Assembly (NCBI RefSeq): GCF_003818115.1
Contig: NZ_RPOI01000007.1
Coordinates: forward strand, 1 to 64,000
From: Citrobacter youngae
GTDB taxonomy: Bacteria > Pseudomonadota > Gammaproteobacteria > Enterobacterales > Enterobacteriaceae
Direction of reading: 5' to 3'
Length of the DNA stretch: 64,000 bases
Shown: positions 1-9,104 of the stretch, in pieces
Layout of the letters: the number at the start of each line of letters is the position of its first letter
How positions within the stretch are numbered: the stretch's first letter is position 1
The notes under the pieces: generated by a model
Seen by the model: only the letters and a program-made list of their open reading frames with translations
The model's database searches: none
Told to the model about the DNA's origin: nothing
Made by a program: the position numbers and the translations under genes

Positions 1-27
1 CTTTAGCGCTCTGTCGCGAGGTGGCGT

Positions 28-55
28 ATATTACGCTTTCCTCTTTCAGAGTCAA
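28..55 (-). promoter_or_regulatory. rRNA-operon-type P2 promoter, reading out of the window
   Basis: On the minus strand a -35 TTGACT (50-55) and a -10 TAATAT (28-33) are separated by 16 bases. The surrounding sequence (TTGACTCTGAAAGAGG and the GCGACAGAGCGC stretch after the -10) is what I recall of the P2 promoters of enteric rrn operons. The leader and 16S gene would lie beyond position 1 and are not seen. Confidence 0.75.
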
Positions 56-136
56 CCCTCATTTTCAGGTTTTTCTCTTCAACCGGCCCGGCTGTTTGTG
101 TGAAGTGATTCACATCCGCCGTGTCGATGGAGGCGC

Positions 137-164
137 ATTATAGGGAGTTTCCCTCAGCCCGCAA
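137..164 (-). promoter_or_regulatory. rRNA-operon-type P1 promoter
   Basis: On the minus strand a -35 TTGCGG (159-164), a 16-base spacer and a perfect -10 TATAAT (137-142) are followed by a GC-rich GCGCCTCC discriminator, as in enteric rrn P1 promoters. It lies about 109 bases upstream of the P2-type promoter, the usual P1-P2 spacing. AT-rich sequence further upstream (165-190) could be UP-element/Fis territory. Confidence 0.72.
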
Positions 165-461
165 CCCTTAAATGACAGAAAAATGACTGACTGCTGCAAT
201 CCCCAGCAGAACCCCGCCTTATACCCATTTACACACAGAGTTATCCACAAAGCCGTCAATATTTCCTGCATCACATCCCGGAAAAAGAAGAAACCAACAT
301 TGAATCCTCTTTTCTATATAGAAAGAAAATAACGGATGCCCATTTTCTACTACATATATAAGAAGGGATGGCGGCGGGAATGCCCGAATCCCCCTACTAC
401 CTTTGAATTACGTACCTCATCGGGCGATAATACCCGCACAAACAGTGATTCCAGGACGGCG
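165..461. other. Intergenic region between rrn-type P1 and dcuS
   Basis: This stretch of about 300 bases is shared by two divergent units. It becomes AT-rich towards dcuS and contains a 14-base perfect palindrome TTTCTATATAGAAA at 311-324. I see no convincing gene. The open frame running from 336 into dcuS is an upstream extension of the dcuS frame and is not supported by homology. Confidence 0.4.
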
Positions 462-2093
462 ATGAGACACCCTCTGCAACGAACGGCTATACGCAAACGC
501 CCGATGAAACTCGGCACAACCGTGATCCTCATGGTCAGCGCGGTCCTCTTCTCTGTGCTGCTCGTCGTTCATTTGATTTACTTCTCGCAAATCAGCAACA
601 CGACACGTGATGCCTTAGCAGACAAAGCGCTTGCGGTCGCGCGAACGTTGGCAAACTCTCCTGAAATCCGCGAGGGGCTCAAGAAAAAGCCTGAGGACAG
701 CGGCATCCAGGCAATTGCTCAAGCGGTAAATAAGCGCAACGATTTTTTATTCATCGTTGTCACGGATATGAAAAGCATTCGTTATTCGCACCCTGAAGCA
801 CAACGTATCGGCCAACCGTTTAAAGGCGACGATATCCTGTTGGCGTTACAGGGCAAAGAGAACGTTGCCATTAATCGCGGCTTTCTGGCTAAAGCGCTAC
901 GCGTTTTCACCCCTATTTATGACGATCATCACCAGCAGATTGGGGTTGTGTCGATCGGTCTCGAGTTAAGCAGGGTCACCGAACAGATCAATAACAGCCG
1001 CGGCAGTATCTTTTGGTCTATCTTATTTGGTGTTCTGGTTGGGTTACTAGGTACCTGGGTATTGGTGAAGGTTCTCAAACGCATTCTGTTTGGTCTGGAG
1101 CCTTATGAAATATCCAACCTGTTCGAACAGCGCCAGGCGATGCTGCACTCTATAAAGGAGGGGGTCATTGCCGTTGATGATAGTGGTGAGGTCACGCTAA
1201 TAAACCAGGCCGCCCAGGAGCTATTGGATTACCGAAAGTCGCAGGATGATGCCCAACTCTCCACACTCAGCCATGCATGGTCTCAGGTAGTTGATCTTTC
1301 GCAGGTGCTACGTGATGGAACACCACGCCGTGATGAGGAGATCACGGTGAAGGACCGGCTGCTTTTAATCAACACCGTTCCAGTACTCAGCAATGGCAGA
1401 ATCATCGGGGCAATTTCAACGTTCAGAGACAAGACTGAAGTCCGAAAACTCATGCAACGTCTGGACGGTATGGTTAACTATGCCGATGCACTTCGTGAAC
1501 GATCCCACGAATTCATGAACAAGTTACACGTGATTCTGGGATTATTGCACCTGAAAAGTTATAAGCAGTTGGAAAATTATATCATTAAGACGGCCAACAA
1601 TTATCAGGAAGAGATTGGCTCACTGTTAGGCAAAATAAAATCACCGGTGATCGCGGGCTTTTTACTCAGTAAGATTAATCGCACATCTGATTTAGGCCAT
1701 AGCCTGATCATTAGTAATGAAAGCCAGTTGCCGGAAAATAGTAATGAAGATCAGGTGGCGGTGTTGATCACCGTGCTGGGTAATTTGATTGAAAACGCCC
1801 TGGAGGCGCTAGGTCAAGAACCGGGGGGTGAGATCAGCGTATCCTTACATTATCGACACGGCTGGTTGCATTGCGAAGTGAATGACGATGGTCCGGGGAT
1901 CGCCCCCGAACGCATTGACCACATCTTTGAGAAGGGCGTCTCGTCAAAAGGAACCGAACGAGGCGTCGGTTTAGCACTTGTGAAACAGCAGGTTGAAAAC
2001 GTTGGCGGCAATATTTCCGTCGAATCCGAACCTGGGGTCTTCACCCAATTTTTTGTACAGTTACCGTGGAATGGTGAGAGGGCCAGCAGATGA
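462..2093 (+). CDS. dcuS: C4-dicarboxylate sensor histidine kinase DcuS
   Basis: Membrane sensor of external fumarate, succinate and other C4-dicarboxylates; phosphorylates DcuR. The 543-residue length equals E. coli DcuS. Visible parts: TM1 near 21-41, a periplasmic PAS-type sensor up to about 180 (it includes the conserved RYSHPEAQRIG ligand region), TM2 near 182-202, a cytoplasmic PAS, the H-box RERSHEFMNKLH near 349, then HATPase N- and G-boxes (NLIENALEAL, DDGPGIAP, GVGLAL). I chose the ATG at 462, preceded by AGGAC, because the E. coli protein begins at the matching MRH; the frame stays open back to 336. Its stop overlaps dcuR by 4 bases, so the pair is translationally coupled. Confidence 0.98.
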   Translation: MRHPLQRTAIRKRPMKLGTTVILMVSAVLFSVLLVVHLIYFSQISNTTRDALADKALAVARTLANSPEIREGLKKKPEDSGIQAIAQAVNKRNDFLFIVVTDMKSIRYSHPEAQRIGQPFKGDDILLALQGKENVAINRGFLAKALRVFTPIYDDHHQQIGVVSIGLELSRVTEQINNSRGSIFWSILFGVLVGLLGTWVLVKVLKRILFGLEPYEISNLFEQRQAMLHSIKEGVIAVDDSGEVTLINQAAQELLDYRKSQDDAQLSTLSHAWSQVVDLSQVLRDGTPRRDEEITVKDRLLLINTVPVLSNGRIIGAISTFRDKTEVRKLMQRLDGMVNYADALRERSHEFMNKLHVILGLLHLKSYKQLENYIIKTANNYQEEIGSLLGKIKSPVIAGFLLSKINRTSDLGHSLIISNESQLPENSNEDQVAVLITVLGNLIENALEALGQEPGGEISVSLHYRHGWLHCEVNDDGPGIAPERIDHIFEKGVSSKGTERGVGLALVKQQVENVGGNISVESEPGVFTQFFVQLPWNGERASR

Positions 2094-2809
2094 TCAATGT
2101 CTTAATTGTCGATGACGATGCAATGGTAGCGGAGTTAAACCGCCGTTATGTCGCGCAGCTGTCTGGTTTTCATTGCTGCGGAACGGCCTCTACTCTCGAA
2201 AAAGCCAAAGAGATCATCTTTCATGGCGAACATCGTATTGACCTGATTCTACTGGATATTTATATGCAGAAAGAAAACGGTCTGGACCTGTTACCCATTC
2301 TGCACAGCGAAGGCTGTAAATGTGATGTCATCGTCATCTCCTCCGCCGCCGATGCGACAACCATTAAAGACTCACTCCACTACGGTGTCGTTGATTATCT
2401 GATCAAACCATTTCAGGCCTCACGCTTTGAAGAAGCCTTAACCAACTGGCTGCAGAAGAAAACGGATATGGAGAAGCATCAGTACTATGAACAGTCAGAG
2501 CTTGACCAACTGATTCATGGTAGCTCTTCCAGCGAGCAGGAAACGCGGCGCTTACCCAAGGGGCTGACACCACAAACGTTACGTACGCTGTGCCAGTGGA
2601 TTGATGAGCACCAGGACCAGGAATTCTCCACGGATGAACTGGCGAACGAGGTCAATATCTCCCGGGTCTCATGCCGTAAATACCTTATCTGGCTCGTCAA
2701 TTGTCATATCTTATTTACCAGTATCCATTATGGTGTTACTGGCCGACCGGTTTACCGCTACCGCGTTCAGGCTGAGCATTACTCATTACTTAAACAATAC
2801 TGCCAATAA
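2090..2809 (+). CDS. dcuR: Response regulator DcuR
   Basis: Cytoplasmic partner of DcuS that activates dcuB, fumB and related anaerobic dicarboxylate genes. 239 residues, the standard length. The N-terminal receiver has the acidic pair DDD near 9-11, the phospho-acceptor in LLDIYM (about Asp56) and the Lys in LIKPF. The C-terminal half (about 160-239) is the CitB-type helix-turn-helix with DELANEVNISRVSCRKYL. The start ATGA overlaps the dcuS stop. The target gene dcuB follows directly downstream after a long regulatory region, as in E. coli. Confidence 0.98.
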   Translation: MINVLIVDDDAMVAELNRRYVAQLSGFHCCGTASTLEKAKEIIFHGEHRIDLILLDIYMQKENGLDLLPILHSEGCKCDVIVISSAADATTIKDSLHYGVVDYLIKPFQASRFEEALTNWLQKKTDMEKHQYYEQSELDQLIHGSSSSEQETRRLPKGLTPQTLRTLCQWIDEHQDQEFSTDELANEVNISRVSCRKYLIWLVNCHILFTSIHYGVTGRPVYRYRVQAEHYSLLKQYCQ

Positions 2810-2959
2810 AACGCTCCCCCAGGGATTATTCGTTATATAAAAGTAACAATTATTAAAATAATGAAAAATCCCTTTTCATCCCGCTAAAACAGATAAATAG
2901 TTAATTTGCGTTAGATCAAATATATTTGTATCAAACATGTTAAATTCATTATTTTGTTA

Positions 2960-2973
2960 TTGATAAACATCAC
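2960..2973 (+). promoter_or_regulatory. FNR-like site upstream of dcuB
   Basis: TTGATAAACATCAC matches the FNR consensus TTGAT-N4-ATCAA at 9 of 10 defined positions. FNR activation of dcuB in anaerobiosis is established in E. coli; assignment of this exact site is by inspection. Confidence 0.6.
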
Positions 2974-3043
2974 ACTGTTTTTAATTTCAAAATCGCTAAC
3001 AAAAGTTAATTAAGTATTAACTAACTCACAGAGTGTGTATTTT

Positions 3044-3059
3044 TACTCCTAAAGGATTA
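3044..3059 (+). promoter_or_regulatory. NarL/NarP-like 7-2-7 site upstream of dcuB
   Basis: TACTCCT, two bases, then AGGATTA (reverse complement TAATCCT) forms the inverted 7-2-7 heptamer arrangement used by NarL and NarP. Nitrate repression of dcuB through NarL is known in E. coli. Confidence 0.5.
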
Positions 3060-3189
3060 GTCTGAATTTCATCAGACATAAAAATCTAGACTGGTAGCAA
3101 TGGAGACCATGCTACGTACTATGGACACCGTACATTTTTGTGAGCAAATAAACGTATCCGTACGCCAGACTCATTACCACATGACATGG

Positions 3190-3205
3190 CGTGACCGCGA
3201 TCACA
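3190..3205 (+). promoter_or_regulatory. CRP-like site in dcuB leader region
   Basis: CGTGACCGCGATCACA matches TGTGA-N6-TCACA at 9 of 10 positions and is strongly symmetric. Whether it acts on dcuB depends on where transcription starts. Confidence 0.45.
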
Positions 3206-3562
3206 TAAAGAATACACTCACCTGGTATACCGGTGTTTTACGTAATAGCGGACAATGTAGAACCAACGGTCAGCCCCCGGAAAACCGGTGTAAGCCAGCC
3301 CAACTACAGCGTCAGCCGCAGCGCTTCATAACCAGCCCTACTTCCCATCGCCTGAGGATTCTCTCCTCTGATCAATGCCATAGAAAAAAGCTAAATATTT
3401 CCAAAAAGTTATAAATACATTCTAGCCAGACATTTAAACATTAATCGCAAATACGGACATATCGAATACTGACCATTTTTTGATGCTTATTCCGGCAAAA
3501 AAGAATGTGCCACAGATCCATTTTTCAAAAAATTGACTGGGTTTTTCGCGAGGGTAAATAAA

Positions 3563-4903
3563 ATGTTATTTAGTATACAACTTCTCATAATATTAATATG
3601 TTTGTTTTATGGTGCCAGAAAGGGCGGTATCGCGCTGGGTTTGTTAGGCGGTATCGGCCTGGTTATTCTGGTTTTCGTGTTCCATCTCCAGCCGGGTAAA
3701 CCCCCTGTTGATGTAATGCTGGTTATTATTGCCGTGGTGGCCGCTTCTGCAACTTTGCAAGCCTCCGGCGGTCTTGACGTTATGCTGCAAATTGCTGAAA
3801 AGCTGCTGCGTCGTAACCCAAAATACGTTTCTATCGTAGCACCATTTGTTACCTGTACCCTGACTATCCTGTGCGGTACCGGCCACGTGGTGTACACCAT
3901 TCTGCCGATCATTTATGACGTCGCCATTAAGAACAATATTCGCCCGGAACGCCCAATGGCGGCGAGTTCTATCGGTGCACAGATGGGGATTATCGCCAGT
4001 CCGGTTTCTGTAGCCGTTGTCTCGCTGGTTGCGATGCTGGGTAACGTGACATTTGAAGGCAAGCACCTCGAATTCCTCGACCTGCTTGGCATCACCATTC
4101 CGTCTACCCTGCTGGGTATCCTGGCTATCGGTATTTTCAGCTGGTTCCGTGGTAAAGATCTGGATAAAGACGAAGAGTTCCAGAAGTTTATTTCCGTACC
4201 TGAAAACCATCACTATGTGTATGGCGACACGGCAACACTGTTAGACAAAAAACTGCCGAAAAGTAACTGGCTGGCAATGTGGATCTTCCTCGCTGCCATC
4301 GCCGTTGTTGCCGTGCTCGGTGCAGTATCTGAACTGCGCCCTTCTTTTGGTGGCAAACCGCTGTCAATGGTCCTGGTTATCCAGATGTTCATGCTGCTGA
4401 CTGGCGCATTGATTATCATCTTAACCAAAACGAATCCCGCATCTATCTCAAAAAATGAAGTCTTCCGTTCAGGTATGATCGCGATTGTTGCGGTGTACGG
4501 TATTGCCTGGATGGCCGAAACCATGTTCGGTGCGCATATGTCTGAAATTCAGGGCGTACTGGGCGAGATGGTGAAAGAACATCCGTGGGCCTATGCGATC
4601 GTCCTGCTGTTAGTCTCCAAGTTTGTAAACTCTCAGGCTGCAGCGCTGGCCGCTATCGTTCCAGTCGCACTGGCTATCGGGGTTGATCCAGCGTACATCG
4701 TTGCTTCTGCTCCGGCTTGTTACGGTTACTACATTCTGCCGACCTACCCGAGCGATCTGGCTGCTATTCAGTTTGACCGTTCAGGTACCACCCACATTGG
4801 CCGTTTCGTTATCAACCACAGCTTCATTCTGCCTGGTTTGATCGGCGTAAGCGTATCCTGTGTCTTTGGTTGGGTCTTCGCCGCAATGTACGGTTTCCTG
4901 TAA
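3563..4903 (+). CDS. dcuB: Anaerobic C4-dicarboxylate antiporter DcuB
   Basis: Inner-membrane fumarate/succinate antiporter for fumarate respiration; in E. coli it also acts as co-sensor with DcuS. 446 residues as in E. coli, hydrophobic throughout with many membrane segments and near-identical family sequence (start MLFSIQ, end FAAMYGFL). The ATG at 3563 is chosen because it matches the E. coli start and follows GAGGG; the open frame begins 30 bases earlier at 3533. fumB follows after 96 bases that include a strong hairpin (4913-4940). Confidence 0.98.
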   Translation: MLFSIQLLIILICLFYGARKGGIALGLLGGIGLVILVFVFHLQPGKPPVDVMLVIIAVVAASATLQASGGLDVMLQIAEKLLRRNPKYVSIVAPFVTCTLTILCGTGHVVYTILPIIYDVAIKNNIRPERPMAASSIGAQMGIIASPVSVAVVSLVAMLGNVTFEGKHLEFLDLLGITIPSTLLGILAIGIFSWFRGKDLDKDEEFQKFISVPENHHYVYGDTATLLDKKLPKSNWLAMWIFLAAIAVVAVLGAVSELRPSFGGKPLSMVLVIQMFMLLTGALIIILTKTNPASISKNEVFRSGMIAIVAVYGIAWMAETMFGAHMSEIQGVLGEMVKEHPWAYAIVLLLVSKFVNSQAAALAAIVPVALAIGVDPAYIVASAPACYGYYILPTYPSDLAAIQFDRSGTTHIGRFVINHSFILPGLIGVSVSCVFGWVFAAMYGFL

Positions 4904-4912
4904 TCACACTTC

Positions 4913-4940
4913 GCGTGCCGTCCGCTATGGTGCGGCACGC
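4913..4940 (+). other. Hairpin between dcuB and fumB
   Basis: GCGTGCCG (4913-4920) and CGGCACGC (4933-4940) form a perfect 8-bp stem with a 12-base loop. No T tract follows, so an mRNA-processing or 3'-stability hairpin that lowers fumB relative to dcuB is more likely than a full terminator. Confidence 0.55.
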
Positions 4941-4999
4941 CACCGTTAAGACGCAGAGAATTTTTAAATTCCTGATAAAAATGAAAAGGCTGGAAGCAA

Positions 5000-6646
5000 A
5001 TGTCAAAAGTTGAATTCACTTACCAGGCGGCTTTCCCACTGGGGGAAGACAAAACTGAGTACTACCTGCTGACATCCAATCACGTCAGCGTCGGCGAGTT
5101 TGAAGGCGAGTCAATCCTGAAAGTAGCGCCTGAAGCACTTACGCTACTGGCCCAGCAAGCCTTCCACGATGCCTCCTTCATGCTTCGCCCTGAACACCAA
5201 CAGCAAGTCGCCTCCATACTCCATGATCCTGAAGCCAGCGAAAACGATAAGTATGTTGCGCTGCAATTCCTGAGAAACTCCGAGATTGCCGCCAAAGGCA
5301 TATTGCCAACCTGTCAGGATACCGGCACGGCCATTATCATGGGTAAAAAAGGTCAACGTGTCTGGACCGGCGGCGGTGACGAAGCGGCGCTCTCCAGAGG
5401 CGTATTTAATACCTATATTGAAGATAACCTGCGCTACTCGCAAAACGCGGCGCTGGATATGTACAAAGAAGTGAATACCGGCACTAACCTGCCTGCGCAA
5501 ATCGACCTGTACAGCGTGGACGGCGACGAATATAAATTCCTGTGCGTGGCAAAAGGCGGCGGTTCTGCCAACAAAACCTATCTGTATCAGGAAACGAAAG
5601 CACTGCTGACTCCCGGCAAACTGAAAAACTTCCTGGTTGAGAAAATGCGTACGCTGGGGACTGCAGCTTGCCCGCCGTACCATATCGCATTTGTAATTGG
5701 TGGTACGTCAGCAGAAAGCACCCTCAAAACGGTGAAACTGGCCAGCACACACTACTATGATGCGCTGCCGACTGAAGGTAACGCTCACGGTCAGGCATTC
5801 CGCGATCTGCAACTGGAACAAGAACTGCTGGAAGAAGCCCAGAAACTCGGCCTCGGCGCCCAGTTTGGCGGGAAATATTTCGCTCACGACATCCGCGTGA
5901 TTCGACTGCCTCGCCACGGCGCATCCTGCCCGGTAGGCATGGGCGTTTCCTGCTCCGCAGACCGTAATATTAAGGCCAAGATTAACCGCGAAGGTATCTG
6001 GATCGAAAAACTGGAACATAATCCAGGCCAGTACATCCCGGAATCTCTGCGCCAGGCCGGCGAAGGAGAAGTGGTTAAAGTCGACCTTAACCGTCCGATG
6101 AAAGAGATCCTTGCCCAGCTTTCTCAGTACCCGGTATCCACCCGTCTGTCGCTGAGCGGTACAATCATTGTGGGTCGCGACATCGCCCACGCGAAGCTGA
6201 AAGAACGTATCGAGTCCGGCGAAGGTCTGCCGCAGTACGTGAAAGATCACCCGATCTACTACGCGGGTCCGGCGAAAACGCCGGCAGGTTACCCGTCCGG
6301 TTCTTTGGGTCCAACCACTGCGGGTCGTATGGACTCCTATGTTGACCTGCTGCAGTCCCATGGCGGCAGCATGATCATGCTGGCGAAAGGTAACCGCAGC
6401 CAACAAGTGACCGACGCCTGCCATAAACACGGCGGCTTCTACTTAGGTAGCATCGGTGGTCCGGCAGCTGTACTGGCGCAACAGAGCATTAAGCATCTGG
6501 AATGCGTGGAATACCCAGAGCTGGGAATGGAAGCTATCTGGAAAATCGAAGTTGAAGATTTCCCTGCTTTCATCCTGGTCGATGACAAAGGCAACGATTT
6601 CTTCCAGCAAATCGTGAGCAAACAATGCGCTAACTGCGCGAAGTAA
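5000..6646 (+). CDS. fumB: Fumarate hydratase class I, anaerobic (FumB)
   Basis: Iron-sulfur fumarase that makes fumarate from malate for anaerobic respiration. 548 residues, the family length. The cluster-ligand region [10 protein letters not shown] (Cys105) is present, as are later conserved cysteines in TAACPPYH and [10 protein letters not shown]. The context after dcuB, the antiporter that supplies and exports its substrates, supports FumB rather than FumA. The ribosome site is weak (GGAAG), suggesting partial dependence on translation or readthrough from dcuB. Confidence 0.97.
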   Translation: MSKVEFTYQAAFPLGEDKTEYYLLTSNHVSVGEFEGESILKVAPEALTLLAQQAFHDASFMLRPEHQQQVASILHDPEASENDKYVALQFLRNSEIAAKGILPTCQDTGTAIIMGKKGQRVWTGGGDEAALSRGVFNTYIEDNLRYSQNAALDMYKEVNTGTNLPAQIDLYSVDGDEYKFLCVAKGGGSANKTYLYQETKALLTPGKLKNFLVEKMRTLGTAACPPYHIAFVIGGTSAESTLKTVKLASTHYYDALPTEGNAHGQAFRDLQLEQELLEEAQKLGLGAQFGGKYFAHDIRVIRLPRHGASCPVGMGVSCSADRNIKAKINREGIWIEKLEHNPGQYIPESLRQAGEGEVVKVDLNRPMKEILAQLSQYPVSTRLSLSGTIIVGRDIAHAKLKERIESGEGLPQYVKDHPIYYAGPAKTPAGYPSGSLGPTTAGRMDSYVDLLQSHGGSMIMLAKGNRSQQVTDACHKHGGFYLGSIGGPAAVLAQQSIKHLECVEYPELGMEAIWKIEVEDFPAFILVDDKGNDFFQQIVSKQCANCAK

Positions 6647-6793
6647 CCTATTCGGCCCGGCACTGGACTGACACCAAATTTTTGGGGCCAGCCCAGTGAT
6701 CCCCCCGGGCCAACTTTATCCCCCCATTAACTGGCGTTGAATTTTTGCCGTTCACAGTGAATAGTAATATTTTCCATTACTTGTGAATTCGCC

Positions 6794-7426
6794 ATGCTCC
6801 GCACACTGAATCCTGTAATACTGAACACTGGCGCTATAGTGCTGGCGCTGATCCTTATCTACACTGGCTTCTGTGCCACCGAAAAATTGACCTGGCTGAT
6901 GGAAGTGACGCCGGTCATTATTGTTGTGCCATTGCTGCTCGCCACCATGAAGCGCTACCCGCTGACTCCCATGCTCTACACGCTTATCTTCTTTCATGCC
7001 ATCATTTTGATGGTTGGCGGCATGTATACCTATGCCAAAGTCCCCATTGGTTTTGAAGTGCAGGCGTGGTTGGATCTCAGTCGCAACCCCTATGACAAAC
7101 TGGGTCATTTTTTCCAGGGACTGGTGCCAGCGCTGACGGCAAGAGAGATTTTAGTCCGCGGCAATATTGTCCGCGGCCGCAAGATGTTAGCGTTTTTAGT
7201 CTGCTGCGTAGCACTGGCAATCAGCGCCACCTATGAGCTCATTGAATGGTGGGCGGCACTGGCGATGGGGCAAGGCGCAGATGACTTCCTGGGTACGCAG
7301 GGCGATCCATGGGATACCCAGTCGGATATGTTCTGCGCCCTGCTCGGCGCGCTAACGACAGTGCTTGTACTGGCGCGAGTTCACTGTGCACAGCTGCGTC
7401 GCTACGGACTGGTAATCGCCAACTAA
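6794..7426 (+). CDS. yjdF: Inner-membrane protein YjdF (DUF2238 family)
   Basis: Conserved membrane protein of unknown function; 210 residues, about the E. coli length. Several hydrophobic segments can be read (about 10-28, 34-52, 60-78, 130-150, 175-195), with conserved polar stretches NPYDKLGHF, YELIEWW and GTQGDPWDTQSDM that typify the family. It stands alone between fumB and melA, converging with melA, and has no strong ribosome site. In K-12 its neighbour on this side is melB, which is absent here. Confidence 0.93.
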   Translation: MLRTLNPVILNTGAIVLALILIYTGFCATEKLTWLMEVTPVIIVVPLLLATMKRYPLTPMLYTLIFFHAIILMVGGMYTYAKVPIGFEVQAWLDLSRNPYDKLGHFFQGLVPALTAREILVRGNIVRGRKMLAFLVCCVALAISATYELIEWWAALAMGQGADDFLGTQGDPWDTQSDMFCALLGALTTVLVLARVHCAQLRRYGLVIAN

Positions 7427-7436
7427 ATATACATAC

Positions 7437-7465
7437 TGCCGGATGTCGATAACGTTCATCCGGCA
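7437..7465. terminator. REP-like hairpin between convergent yjdF and melA
   Basis: TGCCGGATG (7437-7445) pairs with CATCCGGCA (7457-7465), a perfect 9-bp stem of REP type. It occupies the 54 bases between two convergent genes and could limit transcription in both directions. It is also exactly where melB would be in K-12. Confidence 0.6.
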
Positions 7466-7480
7466 GACGCAAGATGGACC

Positions 7481-8836
7481 TTATTGATGCAACCAGGCCG
7501 GCAACCACTCACCGTGCGCGTCAATCAGATCATCCACCAACGCATAAATCTCTTCAATCCCTAATACCGCAGCGGTATGCGGATCCATCATCGCCGCGTG
7601 ATAAATACGATCGCGATTCTCCGTCAGAATAGCTTCCGTCAGCAGGGTTTGAACATTGATATTCGTTTGCATCATCGCCGCCAAATGAGACGGGAGAGCC
7701 CCCACTTTTATCGGCTGAATACCATTGGCATCAACCAAACAAGCCACCTCGACACAACAACCCTGCGGCAGGTTATCGATCAGGTTGTCGTTACGAACAT
7801 TGCCATACACCACGCTGGGTTCTCCGGTCCAGATAGCGTTCATGATTGTGCTGGCATATTCCCTTGACGGTTTGATATCAATGCGCGCCATCGTTTTGTA
7901 CTCTTCCAGCTCTTTATGCCAGTTCGCCAGTTGCTCTACACAGCGCTTCGGATATTCATCCAGCGGAATCTTATAGCGCTCAATCAGATCTTCACGACCC
8001 GGTTTGATAAACCACGGCGTGTATTCAGCAAAGTGTTCCGACGACTCGGTGACGAAATACCCCAATTTTTTGAACATTTCATAACGCACAATGTTCTGGC
8101 AGCGAGTATTGCCGTGGATATTCGGTTTCGGCACCTGGCCTGTTGCATAAGCTGCCAGCAGTTCCGGATAGAGATCGACATAGGTCCCATCAGCCGTTTT
8201 ACGCTCCAGTTGCAGATAAAACGCCATATGGTTGATCCCGGCGCTGCGATAACGCAAAGAAGCAGGATCAATATCCAGATCCCGCGCCAACTCTTCCGCC
8301 GTTCCCTGCACCGAATGACATAACCCAACCTGTTTAATATGCGGATAGCGTGCATACATTGCCCAGGTGTTCATCGCCATGGGATTAACATAATTAAGCA
8401 GGGTGGCATGCGGGCAGACGTCGGTCATATCCTCGCAAATCTGCCATAAATGCGGAATCGTACGCAGCGCGCGCATAATGCCACCAGGCCCCAATGTGTC
8501 GGCTATCGTTTGTTCCAGACCGTGGCGTTTGCACACGGAAAAATCGGTCACGGTACACGGCTCGTAACCGCCAATCTGGAAAGCGACTATTACAAAATCG
8601 GCATCCTGCAATGCCGTTTTTTGATCGGTATAGCAAGTGATCTGGCTGCAAGCGCCAGACGAGTCCATCAGCTTACGCACCACAATATGCGACTCTTCCA
8701 GGCGGGCTGCATCGATATCCATTAAAGCAATATGTGCGGATTTCAGCGCATCGCGGTGAAAGACATCTCCGAGAATATTCTTCACGAAAATCGTCGATCC
8801 CGCGCCGATAAAAGTAATTTTGGGTGCAGACATCAT
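7481..8836 (-). CDS. melA: Alpha-galactosidase MelA
   Basis: NAD- and Mn-dependent glycosyl hydrolase family 4 enzyme that splits melibiose into galactose and glucose. 451 residues, the family length. It begins MMSAPKITFIGAGST, the Rossmann nucleotide-binding start, and carries the GH4 motifs NYVNPMAMNTW and GINHMAF. I chose the double ATG at 8836 with GGAG upstream; the frame stays open to 9001 but the extra 55 codons have no counterpart. Divergent from melR. The usual partner gene melB is not downstream, so uptake must rely on another permease or MelA is uncoupled from melibiose transport. Confidence 0.97.
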   Translation of the reverse strand: MMSAPKITFIGAGSTIFVKNILGDVFHRDALKSAHIALMDIDAARLEESHIVVRKLMDSSGACSQITCYTDQKTALQDADFVIVAFQIGGYEPCTVTDFSVCKRHGLEQTIADTLGPGGIMRALRTIPHLWQICEDMTDVCPHATLLNYVNPMAMNTWAMYARYPHIKQVGLCHSVQGTAEELARDLDIDPASLRYRSAGINHMAFYLQLERKTADGTYVDLYPELLAAYATGQVPKPNIHGNTRCQNIVRYEMFKKLGYFVTESSEHFAEYTPWFIKPGREDLIERYKIPLDEYPKRCVEQLANWHKELEEYKTMARIDIKPSREYASTIMNAIWTGEPSVVYGNVRNDNLIDNLPQGCCVEVACLVDANGIQPIKVGALPSHLAAMMQTNINVQTLLTEAILTENRDRIYHAAMMDPHTAAVLGIEEIYALVDDLIDAHGEWLPAWLHQ

Positions 8837-8915
8837 GACTCTCCAGAACGTGGGGTGATGACGCCATGGTGGCATGAGGACGCAAGAAAAACGTCCGGCT
8901 TCTGTACCGAGTACT

Positions 8916-8965
8916 CCCAGAAACTCAGTTCGCCTTTTCGTTCGGCCGAAAACTGAGTTTCTGGG
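8916..8965. promoter_or_regulatory. Inverted repeat in the melA-melR control region
   Basis: CCCAGAAACTCAGTT (8916-8930) is repeated as its exact reverse complement AACTGAGTTTCTGGG (8951-8965), 20 bases apart. The divergent melR/melA region of E. coli is controlled by several MelR sites and CRP; these 15-base arms are the best candidates for MelR operators here. The assignment is by position only. Confidence 0.5.
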
Positions 8966-9104
8966 ATAATTTTTGCCGAAAAGCAGAGTATACGGGTTCA
9001 AAAAAGCACACTACCCGGTAATGGTGACCTGATTTGCGCGCCGATTCGCAGTCTTATCCGCTGAAAAATGGCATGATTCTGAACAATCAGGAACTGGAGT
9101 TACC

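Larger units (their letters stand above)
2810..3562 (+). promoter_or_regulatory. Long dcuB promoter/leader region
   Basis: 753 bases without a convincing gene separate dcuR from dcuB. The first half is very AT-rich. It contains an FNR-like site (2960-2973), a NarL-like inverted heptamer pair (3044-3059) and a CRP-like site (3190-3205). An open frame at 3100-3414 has no recognisable product. The order of the sites matches the known control of dcuB (FNR activation, NarL repression, CRP/DcuR input). If transcription starts near 3070-3090 the leader would be over 450 nt. Confidence 0.6.

Noticed and set aside
336-461. N-terminal extension of DcuS by 42 residues
   Set aside because: The family starts at the Met at 462, which has its own ribosome site; the extra residues have no counterpart.
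3100-3414. 104-codon open frame between dcuR and dcuB
   Set aside because: No recognisable family, no ribosome site, rich in unrelated codons, and it covers a CRP-like site in a known regulatory region.
5708-6430. 240-codon minus-strand open frame inside fumB
   Set aside because: Antisense shadow of a clearly coding gene; composition is that of the complementary strand.
8837-9001. 55-codon extension of melA
   Set aside because: It would cover the melA-melR operator region and has no homology; the double ATG at 8836 matches the family.
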